Part shown: positions 55,288 to 63,092 of the stretch, one piece after another
Layout: every line of letters begins with the position of its first letter
How positions within the stretch are numbered: the stretch's first letter is position 1
The notes under the pieces: generated by a model
Seen by the model: the letters and a program-made list of their open reading frames with translations, nothing else
Told to the model about the DNA's origin: nothing
Database searches by the model: none
NCBI GenBank assembly: GCA_963829545.1
Contig: CAWHIX010000002.1
Location: 37,514-101,513 of the forward strand
Length of the DNA stretch: 64,000 nt
DNA from: JAXGXJ01 sp963829545
Lineage (GTDB): Bacteria > Actinomycetota > Thermoleophilia > RBG-16-64-13
Reading direction: 5' to 3'
Translations under genes and position numbers: made by a program

Positions 55288-55412
55288 CGACGCACACCTC
55301 CTCCTCGGGCAGGATCGGTGTCCGCACGGAGCGATGCGCGGGCGGGAAACTCGTGCAAGGCCCCATACGGCGGCCTGTCCGAGCTATGTGTGGGGAGAGA
55401 CATCCACTCCCC
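55288..55412 (-). promoter_or_regulatory. conserved structured 5' leader, copy A
   Basis: ~125-nt leader strongly similar to 56513-56640. Read as RNA, CUCGGACAGG near the 5' end pairs with CCUGCCCGAG just before the GAGGAGG Shine-Dalgarno, enclosing a CGCA/UGCG hairpin. In copy B the matching pair becomes G-U, which keeps the stem. Not a riboswitch class I recognise. Confidence 0.6.
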
Positions 55413-55422
55413 GTAGGAAATC

Positions 55423-55450
55423 GGTATAGGCCGACGCCTGACGGAGTCAA
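55423..55450 (-). promoter_or_regulatory. sigma-70-type promoter for secreted protein A
   Basis: TTGACT (55445-55450) and TATACC (55423-55428), spacer 16 bp, minus strand. It places the transcript start near 55416, at the head of the conserved leader. Confidence 0.55.
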
Positions 55451-55463
55451 TCGACAGCAGACA

Positions 55464-55500
55464 GCCCGCTGGCCGAGCTTGTGGTGGCTACCGAAAAGGC
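55464..55500 (+). repeat. stem-loop element, copy d
   Basis: GCCCGCTGGCCGAGCTTG...GGCTACCG, ending 14 bp before the -35 of the secreted protein A promoter (minus strand). The most diverged copy in its outer stem. Confidence 0.5.
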
Positions 55501-55638
55501 TTGCCCATCATGGGATTGACGATCACGATGGGGAATACAACCTTGGTTGTAGGGCACGGCAGGAGGGGTCTCCATTTGGACTGTATGTGCTCCGGATATG
55601 TAGAGAAGGTGTCCCGCTCTCTTGAGATGCACCTCCTC

Positions 55639-55687
55639 AGAGCACAGAAGGCCCCGGCCATAACAAGGCCGGGGCCTTCTGTGCTCT
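55639..55687. terminator. 21-bp perfect inverted repeat
   Basis: 55639-55659 is the exact reverse complement of 55667-55687 (AGAGCACAGAAGGCCCC... arm) with a 7-nt loop. It lies in a ~450-bp gap with no clear gene. Probably a bidirectional terminator. Confidence 0.65.
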
Positions 55688-55747
55688 ATCGGGAACCCCC
55701 GAGGCCCTGTGACGGTATACGGGGCAAGACCGCTCGGAGGCAACGGA

Positions 55748-55784
55748 GCCCCCAGCGGCCGAGCGGGCACGCTACCGAAGGGGC
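55748..55784 (+). repeat. stem-loop element, copy e
   Basis: GCCCCCAGCGGCCGAGCG then CACGCTACCGAAGGGGC; the outer GCCCC/GGGGC stem is intact. Confidence 0.6.
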
Positions 55785-55860
55785 AGAAGCTGCACAATCA
55801 CGGAGACCCTCAGAGGCCTCCCTCTTTGGGTGGCCCAATTGCCTGATACACAACCCCCAA

Positions 55861-55903
55861 GACAAGATAGGGGGCAGGTTCATCGCCTGCCCCTTATCTT
55901 GTC
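55861..55903. terminator. terminator hairpin after secreted protein B
   Basis: 18-bp stem (55861-55878 with 55886-55903, one wobble pair), arm GACAAGATAGGGGGCAGG, 7-nt loop. 45 bp after the stop at 55948. Confidence 0.75.
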
Positions 55904-55947
55904 AGCTCTCTAACGCTGGCTATCTGGCTAGGACCAGGGCACCACTC

Positions 55948-56511
55948 TCAATCTGCCCACTCCACCGTGAGACTGATGGTCAGTTGCAGAGCAGCGCAGT
56001 TGTCTGCCTTCAGGTGCCCCTTGTACATATAGGTTCCTTCGGGGTAGTTGCCGTCAATCCTCAAGGTCGGTGCAACAAGGCCACCAGACAGCTCCCACGC
56101 AAACCCGTCCACTAGGGAATACTCACCGTCCTCGGCCTTCAGATAGAAGAACGGTGAACCGCCGGCAATCTCAGTCTTGATCTGGGCAAGATACTCGTCA
56201 GACCAACCCTTGGCTGAGAAGTAGTCTTTCAACTCGGCCTTCTGAGGCCCTGTCGCCTCTAGATAGAAGGGGTACATGCCGTCCTGTAGGGCTGGAGTCG
56301 CTTGAGGGGTGACCAGATAGATCCCTTCAAGGCCGGCTACGCCGTTGGTCTCGATGGTGAACCCATCTTCGAGGGTTCCTGCGATGGGGAAGTCGCTCTG
56401 TAGCCCTGTGTCGAAGACGATGGCTGGTTTGGCCGCAATCGCGGTTGCGGCCACCACCAAGACAAATACGATGGTGAGCGCAAGCACAAGGACCGGTTTC
56501 TTGGCTTTCAT
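55948..56511 (-). CDS. small secreted protein B (MKAKKP signal peptide)
   Basis: 187 residues from ATG 56511. Signal peptide begins MKAKKPVLVLALTIVFVLVV and cleaves near AIAAKP. The mature domain is beta-rich (GFTIETNGVAGLEGIYLVT, GDYPEGTYMYKG-like end, SLTVEWAD) without recognised family. It shares leader and signal-peptide start with protein A, so expression is probably controlled in the same way. Function unknown. Confidence 0.75.
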   Translation of the reverse strand: MKAKKPVLVLALTIVFVLVVAATAIAAKPAIVFDTGLQSDFPIAGTLEDGFTIETNGVAGLEGIYLVTPQATPALQDGMYPFYLEATGPQKAELKDYFSAKGWSDEYLAQIKTEIAGGSPFFYLKAEDGEYSLVDGFAWELSGGLVAPTLRIDGNYPEGTYMYKGHLKADNCAALQLTISLTVEWAD

Positions 56512-56512
56512 A

Positions 56513-56640
56513 AGCACACACCTCCTCCTCGGGCAGAATCGGTGTCCGCACGGAGCGATGCGCGGGTGAGAACTCGTGCAAACGCACCCATGGGTCGTGG
56601 CCTGTCCGAGCTATGAATGTGGAGAGCCACATACTCCCCG
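56513..56640 (-). promoter_or_regulatory. conserved structured 5' leader, copy B
   Basis: Second copy of the leader at 55288-55412. Shared blocks include AGCTCGGACAGGCC, CACGAGTT, GCGCATCGCTCCGTGCGG and CTGCCCGAGGAGGAGGTGTG, in the same order and spacing to the ATG. Confidence 0.6.
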
Positions 56641-56711
56641 TGTAGCCCCAGCATCGGCCCGCAAAGGCAAGAAAGAAGCAAGGAATCATCAAGAGTAGAC
56701 TCGGGAAGGGC

Positions 56712-56744
56712 GCCCCCAGCTGCAGAGCGGGTACGCTACCGGGC
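56712..56744 (+). repeat. stem-loop element, copy f
   Basis: GCCCCCAGCTGCAGAGCG then TACGCTACCGGGC. Lies after the terminator at 56753 in the minus-strand direction. Confidence 0.55.
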
Positions 56745-56752
56745 AGATAAGA

Positions 56753-56776
56753 ACGGAGGCCCCGAAGGACCTCCGT
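56753..56776. terminator. terminator hairpin after the ABM-like gene
   Basis: ACGGAGG (56753-56759) with CCTCCGT (56770-56776) plus inner GGCC-type pairs. Nearly the same sequence as the terminator at 54704. Confidence 0.65.
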
Positions 56777-56808
56777 CACTGTGAAGTCGGATATCAGAAT
56801 TGTGTTGC

Positions 56809-57123
56809 TCACTTGCCCGGTCTGATGGGCGTGGGTACAACTGGCGACGGAACCCAGACTTCAACTTCCACATTGAGGGCCAGTGTGCCCAGTTCAGCCC
56901 GCACCTTCTGCATGTCGTCGCTGCCCTGCCAGGCCGCCCAGGCCGTCATGTCGGCCAACTCCCAGGTCGTCACAACTTGGGAAGAACCAGTGGCTCCTCG
57001 GTACGCTCGAAACTCAACGACACCTGGGACTGCCAAGCTGCGCTTGATCGCGCTCTCTGTCCACTTCAAGTAGGCGTCCAGCTTGTCCGGGTGGATGTCC
57101 CATTTCATGACATGGAGGACCAT
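56809..57123 (-). CDS. ABM/Dabb-like alpha-beta barrel protein
   Basis: 104 residues from ATG 57123 (GGAAGGGG upstream). Pattern MVLHVMKWDIHPDKLDAYLK ... PGVVEFRAYRG ... VTTWELADMTAWAAWQ is that of dimeric ferredoxin-like ABM monooxygenase-fold proteins. Catalytic role unclear; many are orphan. Its short leader has an ACGGGGAGT...ACTCCC hairpin reminiscent of the start of leaders A and B. Confidence 0.75.
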   Translation of the reverse strand: MVLHVMKWDIHPDKLDAYLKWTESAIKRSLAVPGVVEFRAYRGATGSSQVVTTWELADMTAWAAWQGSDDMQKVRAELGTLALNVEVEVWVPSPVVPTPIRPGK

Positions 57124-57210
57124 GGCAATCACCCCTTCCAACAGATAGGGAGTATCACTTACTCCCCGTACAGCTTCACTATCCCGTACTCAGTCAATCC
57201 GTACACAGAT

Positions 57211-57249
57211 GCCCCCGCCGGCAAAGCTTGGAAGCTACCGACGAGGGCT
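57211..57249 (+). repeat. stem-loop element, copy g
   Basis: GCCCCCGCCGGCAAAGCTTGG then AGCTACCGACGAGGGC; outer stem with two mismatches. 13 bp beyond the HD-GYP stop at 57262. Confidence 0.6.
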
Positions 57250-57261
57250 CGGGACCTCCGC

Positions 57262-58008
57262 CTAGCCCGATTCGCCCAACAACTCGGCCTTCTGGAACTC
57301 CAGGCGGAAGTTTGCCTGTTCGCCCCGCTGATAGTCGTCGTCATGCTGCGTCAGCACATGGAGGAAGGCATCGACCACCACGGGATCGAACTGCGTCCCT
57401 TTGTTGGCCACCAACTCCGACTTGGCCATCTCAGGGGAGCGCCGGGCTCGATTCGGTCGGTCGCTGACCATGGCCGAATAGCTTTCGGCCACGGAGATGA
57501 TGCGGCTGACAAGCGGGATGTCTTTGCCGGCCAAACCCGTGGGATAGCCTTCGCCGTCATAGCGTTCGTGGTGATGCAGCACCACTTCGGCCAGGTCGCC
57601 GAAGTCATGGATCTCGCTCAAGATCTGGTGTCCTATCCGCACATGTTCCTCCAGGGCGGCGGAGTCCTCGGCTGAAAGCTCAGATGGGTCCTTTAGAAGG
57701 ATCTCCTCCGAGATTCCAATCTTGCCCACGTCGTGCATGAGGCCAGCCCAATGGGTGAACTTCACCTCCTCCTCGCTCAGATCGAGAGCCGTGGCGATGT
57801 CGGTGGCCCACATAGCGACCGCTGCCGCATGACTTGCCGTATGGGAGTCCTTGCTGTCGAGGGTGCTGATGAGAGCGGCCACGGCTAGCCCGGCGAGGCG
57901 CTCGTTCTTCTTGGCTAGGGTCTCGTTCTCCCTGGCTTGAGTCTCGCAGGCGAGTCTCCTCCTGCGCCAGAACCCTGACGGGAACATCCTCTTCGACCAT
58001 CCTTGCAT
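57262..58008 (-). CDS. HD-GYP domain phosphodiesterase
   Basis: 248 residues: short basic N-terminus with a coiled-coil-like stretch (ACETQARENETLAKKNERLAG), then an HD-GYP domain (~45-225). Metal/catalytic motifs: HTASHAAAVAMWATDIA, GLMHDVGKIGISEE, EHVRIGHQIL, HHHERYDGEGYPTGLAGKDIPL read in parts with the GYP triad. Predicted c-di-GMP hydrolase without a sensor domain. It may tune the c-di-GMP riboswitch seen at 62.2 kb. Divergent from the Cys-rich gene at 58135. Confidence 0.9.
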   Translation of the reverse strand: MQGWSKRMFPSGFWRRRRLACETQARENETLAKKNERLAGLAVAALISTLDSKDSHTASHAAAVAMWATDIATALDLSEEEVKFTHWAGLMHDVGKIGISEEILLKDPSELSAEDSAALEEHVRIGHQILSEIHDFGDLAEVVLHHHERYDGEGYPTGLAGKDIPLVSRIISVAESYSAMVSDRPNRARRSPEMAKSELVANKGTQFDPVVVDAFLHVLTQHDDDYQRGEQANFRLEFQKAELLGESG

Positions 58009-58079
58009 GGGTTGCAGACAGGATCAGTCTAGTCTTCGCCCAGATGCTGTGGAAGCCCTCGTTAGCCGAGTTCAGCAGC

Positions 58080-58107
58080 TAAGTGAGGGAGCCCATTCTG
58101 TCGATAA
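58080..58107 (+). promoter_or_regulatory. sigma-28-like promoter
   Basis: TAAG (58080-58083), 16-bp spacer, GTCGATAA (58100-58107). Same spacing as the TasA-operon promoter with two mismatches to consensus. 28 bp before the ATG of the Cys-rich protein. Confidence 0.45.
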
Positions 58108-58134
58108 GAGAGGCGAGAGAAAGGGGGTTCATCC

Positions 58135-58641
58135 ATGGGTGGCTGTGAAAGCTGCAAGCACGGCCCGGCAAGTCTCTTCCAACTGGCGAGATTCCACTGC
58201 AGCAAGGATCATTGGGTCTTCGATAATGCCAGTTACCACTGTGTCAACTGGGAGGCCGCCCCATCGGACGACCTCAAGCTTACCCAGTGGAATGAGCTGT
58301 TTGCGTTGAATTCTTGCGAGGCGGCCAAGGATGATGTAGACGGGGAGGAACTACGCAGGTGGTTCGCGGAGGAGCGAGGCGACCCCAACCGGCAGACTTG
58401 CGCCACCTGTGACTGCTGGTACCCAGAAATGGCCCATCACAGGGACCTGCAGGACGGCGGACCCGGTTACTTCGCGGAGTGCAGGCACAACCCCCACGCG
58501 CATAGGAATAACCCGACCAGCGGGATCACCCCGCAGGAGCGGACCTACACCTGGGCCGAGCATTGGTGCCGGGAGTGGAGGCCCCGGGCTCACACACCCG
58601 AGGACCGCGCTGACGCCGTAGAGCCGGCCTGGAACGTGTGA
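58135..58641 (+). CDS. Cys-rich hypothetical protein
   Basis: 168 residues, soluble. Two cysteine-rich halves with parallel layout (CESCKHGPASLFQLARFHCS ... YHCVNW; CATCDCWYPEM ... FAECRHNPHA ... WCREWRP) suggest two zinc- or metal-binding modules of one duplicated fold. No family recognised. ATG 58135 behind AAAGGGGG. Followed directly by stem-loop copy h. Confidence 0.7.
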   Translation: MGGCESCKHGPASLFQLARFHCSKDHWVFDNASYHCVNWEAAPSDDLKLTQWNELFALNSCEAAKDDVDGEELRRWFAEERGDPNRQTCATCDCWYPEMAHHRDLQDGGPGYFAECRHNPHAHRNNPTSGITPQERTYTWAEHWCREWRPRAHTPEDRADAVEPAWNV

Positions 58642-58645
58642 GGAA

Positions 58646-58684
58646 GCCCCCCGCTGGCCGAGCTTGGCAGTACCAATCTGGGGC
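58646..58684 (+). repeat. stem-loop element, copy h
   Basis: GCCCCCCGCTGGCCGAGCTTGG then AGTACCAATCTGGGGC (first part shown split around the loop). Begins 5 bp after the stop of the Cys-rich gene and could terminate it. Confidence 0.6.
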
Positions 58685-58829
58685 TCCGACGGTCGTGGAC
58701 CCCCAGGGACTCAGCGCGCTTGCGCACCCACTCGCGCCGCTCTCCCCGCCCCCGTGGCCGACCACGTGGACAGCTCCGCGGCCGGGCGCTCTCGGAGCGG
58801 CTGCGGTGGAGGCAGCATGGCCTACCCCC

Positions 58830-59058
58830 TCACGACGATCTTTCACCAGACACGCCCTCGTCCGTGTCTTCCAGCCGCCCCGTGACCAGCTTCGCCACCA
58901 GCTCAATCGAGCGCTCATCGGCGTTCTCGATCAGAGCCAGGACATAGTCCGGGATCTCGACCTGGGCCCGCCTCTTCCGCAAGGCACGGCCGGCAGAGTG
59001 TCCCGGGGTTAAGGGCAAGGACGGCGCCGCAGGCCTCGCATCTCGGTCGATCGGTCAT
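58830..59058 (-). pseudogene. small zinc-ribbon protein, frameshifted
   Basis: ATG 59058 opens TDRPRCEACGAVLALNPGTL with a CxxC...CxxC ribbon. The frame then shifts near 58985, and the adjacent frame gives RAQVEIPDYVLALIENADE to a stop at 58830. The joined product would be about 75 residues. The ATG overlaps the stop of the upstream small frame (ATGA), as in phage operons. Confidence 0.5.
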
Positions 59059-59240
59059 GTCATCGCCCTCTCTCGCGGCGCTGGCCACATGCGCAGTTCC
59101 TGGGGCGTGTGCTCGCGGAGCGCCTGGGGGGGATGCAGCATGGCCTGCGGCACCCAGAAGGCGGGTCGGTCATACCCCTTCTTGATATCGCGGAACCACT
59201 CCTCGCGTTTGCCCTGGACACCGGGGATCCAGCCCACCAC
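59055..59240 (-). CDS. uncharacterised small ORF, possible gene fragment
   Basis: 61 codons from GTG 59240 ending in ATGA overlap with the zinc-ribbon gene. Sequence (VGWIPGVQGKREEWFRDIKK) resembles no family I know. The frame is open upstream to ~59395 with no start, so it may be the 3' part of a broken gene. Confidence 0.35.
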   Translation of the reverse strand: MVGWIPGVQGKREEWFRDIKKGYDRPAFWVPQAMLHPPQALREHTPQELRMWPAPRERAMT

Positions 59241-59586
59241 CTGGAATGGGTACGGGGCCCGGCCGGCCAGAGAGCCGGTGATAAGGACGAAGATAGTGGC
59301 ATAGGTAGCCAGGCACTTCTTGGAACTGCGCGCTCCGAGGCCCGGCCAGGTGGCGCGCCTCCGCCTATCAGGCGGTAGTTCCGGCGCTAGCGCTCAATTC
59401 TGTACCGCCAGCTCTCTGATCATGTCGCGCCCGGCCAGCTCCAACAGGCATTCCTCCAGGCTTGGATGACGGTGTCTCTGCCGATCGACGCCGCCGCCAG
59501 CGGACACTGAAGTAGCTCGTTCCGCCCCGCTCGGCCTTCTTCTCTTCTGACTGCTGGGCACGCGAAGGTTGGCCAGAAGTCCTGCT
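59241..59586. other. region of small, possibly broken phage-like frames
   Basis: About 350 bp. Minus strand carries a 37-codon frame (GTG near 59508, ending RDMIRELAVQN at ~59398) and the open upstream extension of the previous ORF. Nothing identifiable. Confidence 0.35.
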
Positions 59587-62080
59587 TCACTTCACCCGTA
59601 CCGTGACGGTGTCCGTTCCAACACCACCGTCGTCATCGACCACCTCACAGTAACGGTGTAGGTTCCCGCCTTCTTGAAGGCATGATTGAGGGTGAAGGCC
59701 TTGTCTGCCCTCAACTCAACAGCCTGGACTGCGGTGCCGTCACCCCAGGCAACAGTGGCTGTCCAGGTGTCGGCTCCTGGGTCGGCGAACCAACCATCCC
59801 GGGAAAAGACGGCTACTCCGCCACTCCTTCTCAGGGTGACATCAGGACCGGCGTTGACCTTGGGGGGGACGTCTCACCGTTACCTGGATGCTCGCGTTGC
59901 CGGTGGAGCCGGCATCGTCCGTCACCCGTAAGGTCACCGTGTAGAGGCCACTGTCGGCGTAGGTATGACGGAGGGAGAAGGTCCTATCCGCATTCAGCCT
60001 AAGAGGCTGAGAGCCTGACTCGTCACCATAGTCCACCGTGGCCGTCCATGAGGTCGAGAGCGGATCATAGAAGCGCCGAACAAGGAGAAGGAGGTCCCTT
60101 CATTCGCAGTCGCCTTCGTGACAACCATCAACTTGGGGGCATGGGCCATCCGCACCGTGACGGTGTCGGTCCCTACAGCGCCGTCGTCATCGGTGACCGT
60201 CACGGTCACCGTGTAGGTCCCCGCCTTCACAAAGGCATGGATGAGGCTGAAGGTCTTGTCTACCCCTAGCTCTAGGGCCTGGAGGGTGGTGCCGTCACCC
60301 CAGTTCACCGTCCCGGTCCAGGTGTCGGCTCCCGGATCGGTGAACGAACCAGCCTGGGAGAAAGCCATTCCTCCTCCAGCGTTCTTCTCCAGGACGGCGT
60401 CGGGAGCGGCGCTCACGGTGGGAGCGACGTTGGTCACGGTCACAGTCAAGTTTCGTCCCCGTGACCCCGTCATCGTCCGAGACAGACACGGTAACTGGGT
60501 ACGTACCGTCATCCAGGTAGGTGTGCGAGAGGCTGAAGGTCTTCTCAGGAGCCAGCGTGAGAGGCTGCACGCCGGAGCCATCCCCGTAGTCCACGGTGGC
60601 AGTCCAACTGTTGCTCCAGGATCAGTGAAAGAACCGGAGCCCGAGAAGAGGCCACCTCGTCGATGGTTGCGCCCGGTCCGGGTCCACCGTCGGAGACACG
60701 TTACTTACCTCCAGGCTCAGCGTGTCCGAACCGGTCGCCCCGTCGTTATCCGTGACCGACACGGTGACGATGTAGTTGCCATCCTGCGGGTAGAGATGGG
60801 AGAGGGAGAAGTTCTTGTCGGAGGCCAGAGCAAGAGCCTGCACTCCTGAACCGTCTCCGTAGTCCACAGTGGCGGTCCAGGAGCTTGAGTCCGCATCAGT
60901 GAAGCTACCGCTGGTCCCCAGCACCTCCCCCTCATTGAGGCTAGCTGAAGGCGACAGGGAGACCAAGGGGACGAGGTTAGCCAGGTCCCTGGTGGCCACG
61001 AACAAGTTGCTGACGCCAGACTCCCAGGCAACCAGTCCTCCAGATACTCTTGGCGACCAATCATCCACCTCGTTGTCTGACAATTGGCTCGTCGTTCCCG
61101 TCGCAATGTCGTAGATGAATATCTCGTAGTCGTTGCCGTCAGAACCCTTCCACACGACCGATTGGCCATCGGTATAGGGAGAAGAGTCATCGACCGCGTT
61201 GTTGGTGATGCGTGTGCTGATACCTGTGCCCGTGTCGAGGAGGAAGACTCTCCGGCTCCCGCCCGGTTCAAGGTGTAAGCGACGTAACCAGCAGCCACAT
61301 TGCCCGAGGTTCTTGCCCAGTCGTCGGCGACAGGTTTCGCGATGTTCTCAGAGATGCAGTAGTAGTACCCGCCAAAGAGTACATGATCGCCGTCAACGTC
61401 TATTGGAACCGACGAATCAGCGCCCGACTCCTCCGAAATCCAACGGGTGGCTCCTGCACCGTACAGATTTATCCGAAGACCGATACCGGCGGCGGAGTTC
61501 GGCCACGCCAACTCGGCCATCATCGACATCGTAGCGGCCTTCGGTCTCGGTGCCTGTATGGTCCGCCACCTTGGTGTAAGAAGCTGCGGCTATGTCGTAG
61601 AGCCAGAGAAAGCCGTCCGGACCTCGGTTACACCACGCTACCCAGCCGTCGTCCACCTTGGCGTACGTCTGGTCGTCGCCATCGTTGGTAAGTGGGGTAG
61701 ATGCTCCCGTTTCCAGGTTGTAGAGCCAGACCTCATCGTCGCTCCGATTCGGGCTACCAGTCCAGACCAAGTAGGGGTAGTCGATGCTGGGCCAACCGTC
61801 GAAGGAGTTGACGTTGTTGGTTACCCGGGTGGTCCCTCCGCTCTCGGCATCCCAATAGTAGATGTCGTTCTCCACATAGCTCTTCCAGGCGACATATCCA
61901 TCATCCACGTCGAACTCAGACGTGTTTGGACAGCCCCACGTCAGTTGCCAACTGCACCACCTGCCAACCAGTGGCGGTAGCAGCCCGCGCGGTAGGTGTC
62001 ATTGCCAGGGCCGCCAGTGCCACCGCTAGACAGAGCGCCAAGAGAACCCCAACCTTGGCCAAAGAACCAGGTAGCTTCAC
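59587..62080 (-). pseudogene. secreted beta-propeller/PKD-repeat protein, multiple frameshifts
   Basis: GTG 62080 with GGGGAGG upstream starts a signal peptide (KLPGSLAKVGVLLALCLAVA). The frame breaks near 61925, 61500, 61255, 60655, 60445, 60060 and 59870. Stitched together it encodes TolB-like propeller blades (DIYYWDAESGGTTRVTNNVN, YEIFIYDIATGTTSQLSDNE) and then at least five PKD domains (pattern WTATVDYGDGSG, FSLSHLYPQDGNYIVTVSV), ending VRVK-stop at 59587. Original product ~800 residues, extracellular adhesion or polysaccharide binding. Preceded by a c-di-GMP riboswitch. Confidence 0.8.
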
Positions 62081-62124
62081 ACCGGCCTCCCCTCGCTACG
62101 GGCTACGTGCCCTCACTAGTACTT

Positions 62125-62149
62125 CGGTCGCCAAGAAGAAAGGCGACCG
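62125..62149 (-). terminator. hairpin between riboswitch and start codon
   Basis: CGGTCGCC (62125-62132) pairs with GGCGACCG (62142-62149), 9-nt loop. Candidate expression platform of the c-di-GMP riboswitch. No U-run follows, so anti-termination is uncertain. Confidence 0.45.
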
Positions 62150-62167
62150 AGAGCCGTTTCCGGCAAC

Positions 62168-62236
62168 CCGGCCGCCCGTCTTGCCTCTTGGGCCGATGGC
62201 TTTGCGTCCCCGCCTTACGACGGGTTTGCCTTTTTC
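62168..62236 (-). ncRNA. c-di-GMP-I (GEMM) riboswitch
   Basis: Minus-strand RNA contains AAAGGCAAACC, a hairpin capped by a GUAA (GNRA) tetraloop, then GGGGACGCAAAGCC, followed by the P3 region (CAUCGGCCCAAGAGG ... GGCGGCCGG). These are the invariant parts of the GEMM aptamer. It lies ~90 nt upstream of the propeller/PKD pseudogene. Confidence 0.88.
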
Positions 62237-62462
62237 TGAGATGTGGCCTGGCGTTCCTCGCGCCCGGCCCTGCTTCTACTGGAACTGTAGGGAGATGCCG
62301 GCGCTCTGTCAACTATCAGTGCAAACGCTTGCCGTGATGGTGCAACTTGTCGCGCACCTCCGGTGAAGGCGATGAGTAGAGCCGGTTGACTTCAATCAAT
62401 GGGGAGACTGTCCGTCGTCAGAGTTCGAGGCCACAAACCACTTTGCAGCACGGCCTGACGTG

Positions 62463-62780
62463 CTACTCGTCGAGCACCGATCCCACAGTAAGGACACGCG
62501 TCTCGGTCCCGTGCAGCAGGGTGACGACCTTGCTGTTGATGTTGATATCGAGCACCTCGATCAGACCCCAACTGGTGGCGACCACATCTCCCACCCGCTG
62601 ATCCTTGTAGGTAGCACCATCGACCCTGAAGGTGCACGCTGGCGCGTCCCCGACCTGCACCCGGTCCAGCCGACCCACCTTGACCCGCAGCAGTTTTTTG
62701 TCTCGGATCATGCGCCTGACCGTCACCGTGGAGCACCCCAGCCACGCAGCGGCATCATCGACAGTGACGAGGTCCGGCAT
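62463..62780 (-). CDS. excisionase-like winged-helix protein
   Basis: 105 residues. N-terminal MerR/Xis-type helix-turn-helix (LVTVDDAAAWLGCSTVTVRRM, IRDKKLLRVKVGRLDRVQ). The remaining ~60 residues are a small beta domain of unknown role. Located in a putative integrative element next to a second excisionase-like gene on the same strand. Possible recombination directionality factor or repressor. Confidence 0.65.
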   Translation of the reverse strand: MPDLVTVDDAAAWLGCSTVTVRRMIRDKKLLRVKVGRLDRVQVGDAPACTFRVDGATYKDQRVGDVVATSWGLIEVLDININSKVVTLLHGTETRVLTVGSVLDE

Positions 62781-62813
62781 GTCCTCCAGGCGAATTGGGT
62801 GGATGCCGGGCGG

Positions 62814-63002
62814 TCATGGCTGGACCGGGCGCCGCTGCTGTTTCCCCGCCGCGAACTTGGTTATCGCGCTCTCGGGGATGCGAACCACCGAACGGATGCG
62901 GATGGAGTCGATCTCTCCGCGCTTCACCATCTGCCAGACCGTTTGGTAAGAGACGCCGAAGCGGTCGGCCACCTGGCGGATCGTTAGATACGTCTCGCCC
63001 AT
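62814..63002 (-). CDS. excisionase-family DNA-binding protein
   Basis: 62 residues from ATG 63002 behind AGGTGAGG. The HTH_17 pattern is complete: TYLTIRQVADRFGVSYQTVW, then VKRGEIDSIRIRSVVRIPES. Small Xis/AlpA-type proteins bend DNA at attachment sites or regulate element genes. Divergent from the CGNR-like gene, with about 90 bp between. Confidence 0.8.
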   Translation of the reverse strand: MGETYLTIRQVADRFGVSYQTVWQMVKRGEIDSIRIRSVVRIPESAITKFAAGKQQRRPVQP

Positions 63003-63092
63003 GTTCACCTCACCTTTTGAGTGCCCGGTACGCGTGTGGTACTGTGCTTTAAGTGAGGGTATCATCCAAGCAAGACCATGGGAAGGTACGCG

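Noticed and set aside
54653..58684. Stem-loop copies as tRNA genes (acceptor GCCCCCA plus D-arm-like core)
   Set aside because: No T-arm (GGTTCGAATCC) or matching 3' acceptor strand follows any copy.
62083..62460. A coding gene in the gap upstream of the PKD pseudogene
   Set aside because: Frames present are antisense shadows of the riboswitch leader, with no ribosome-binding site or known domain.
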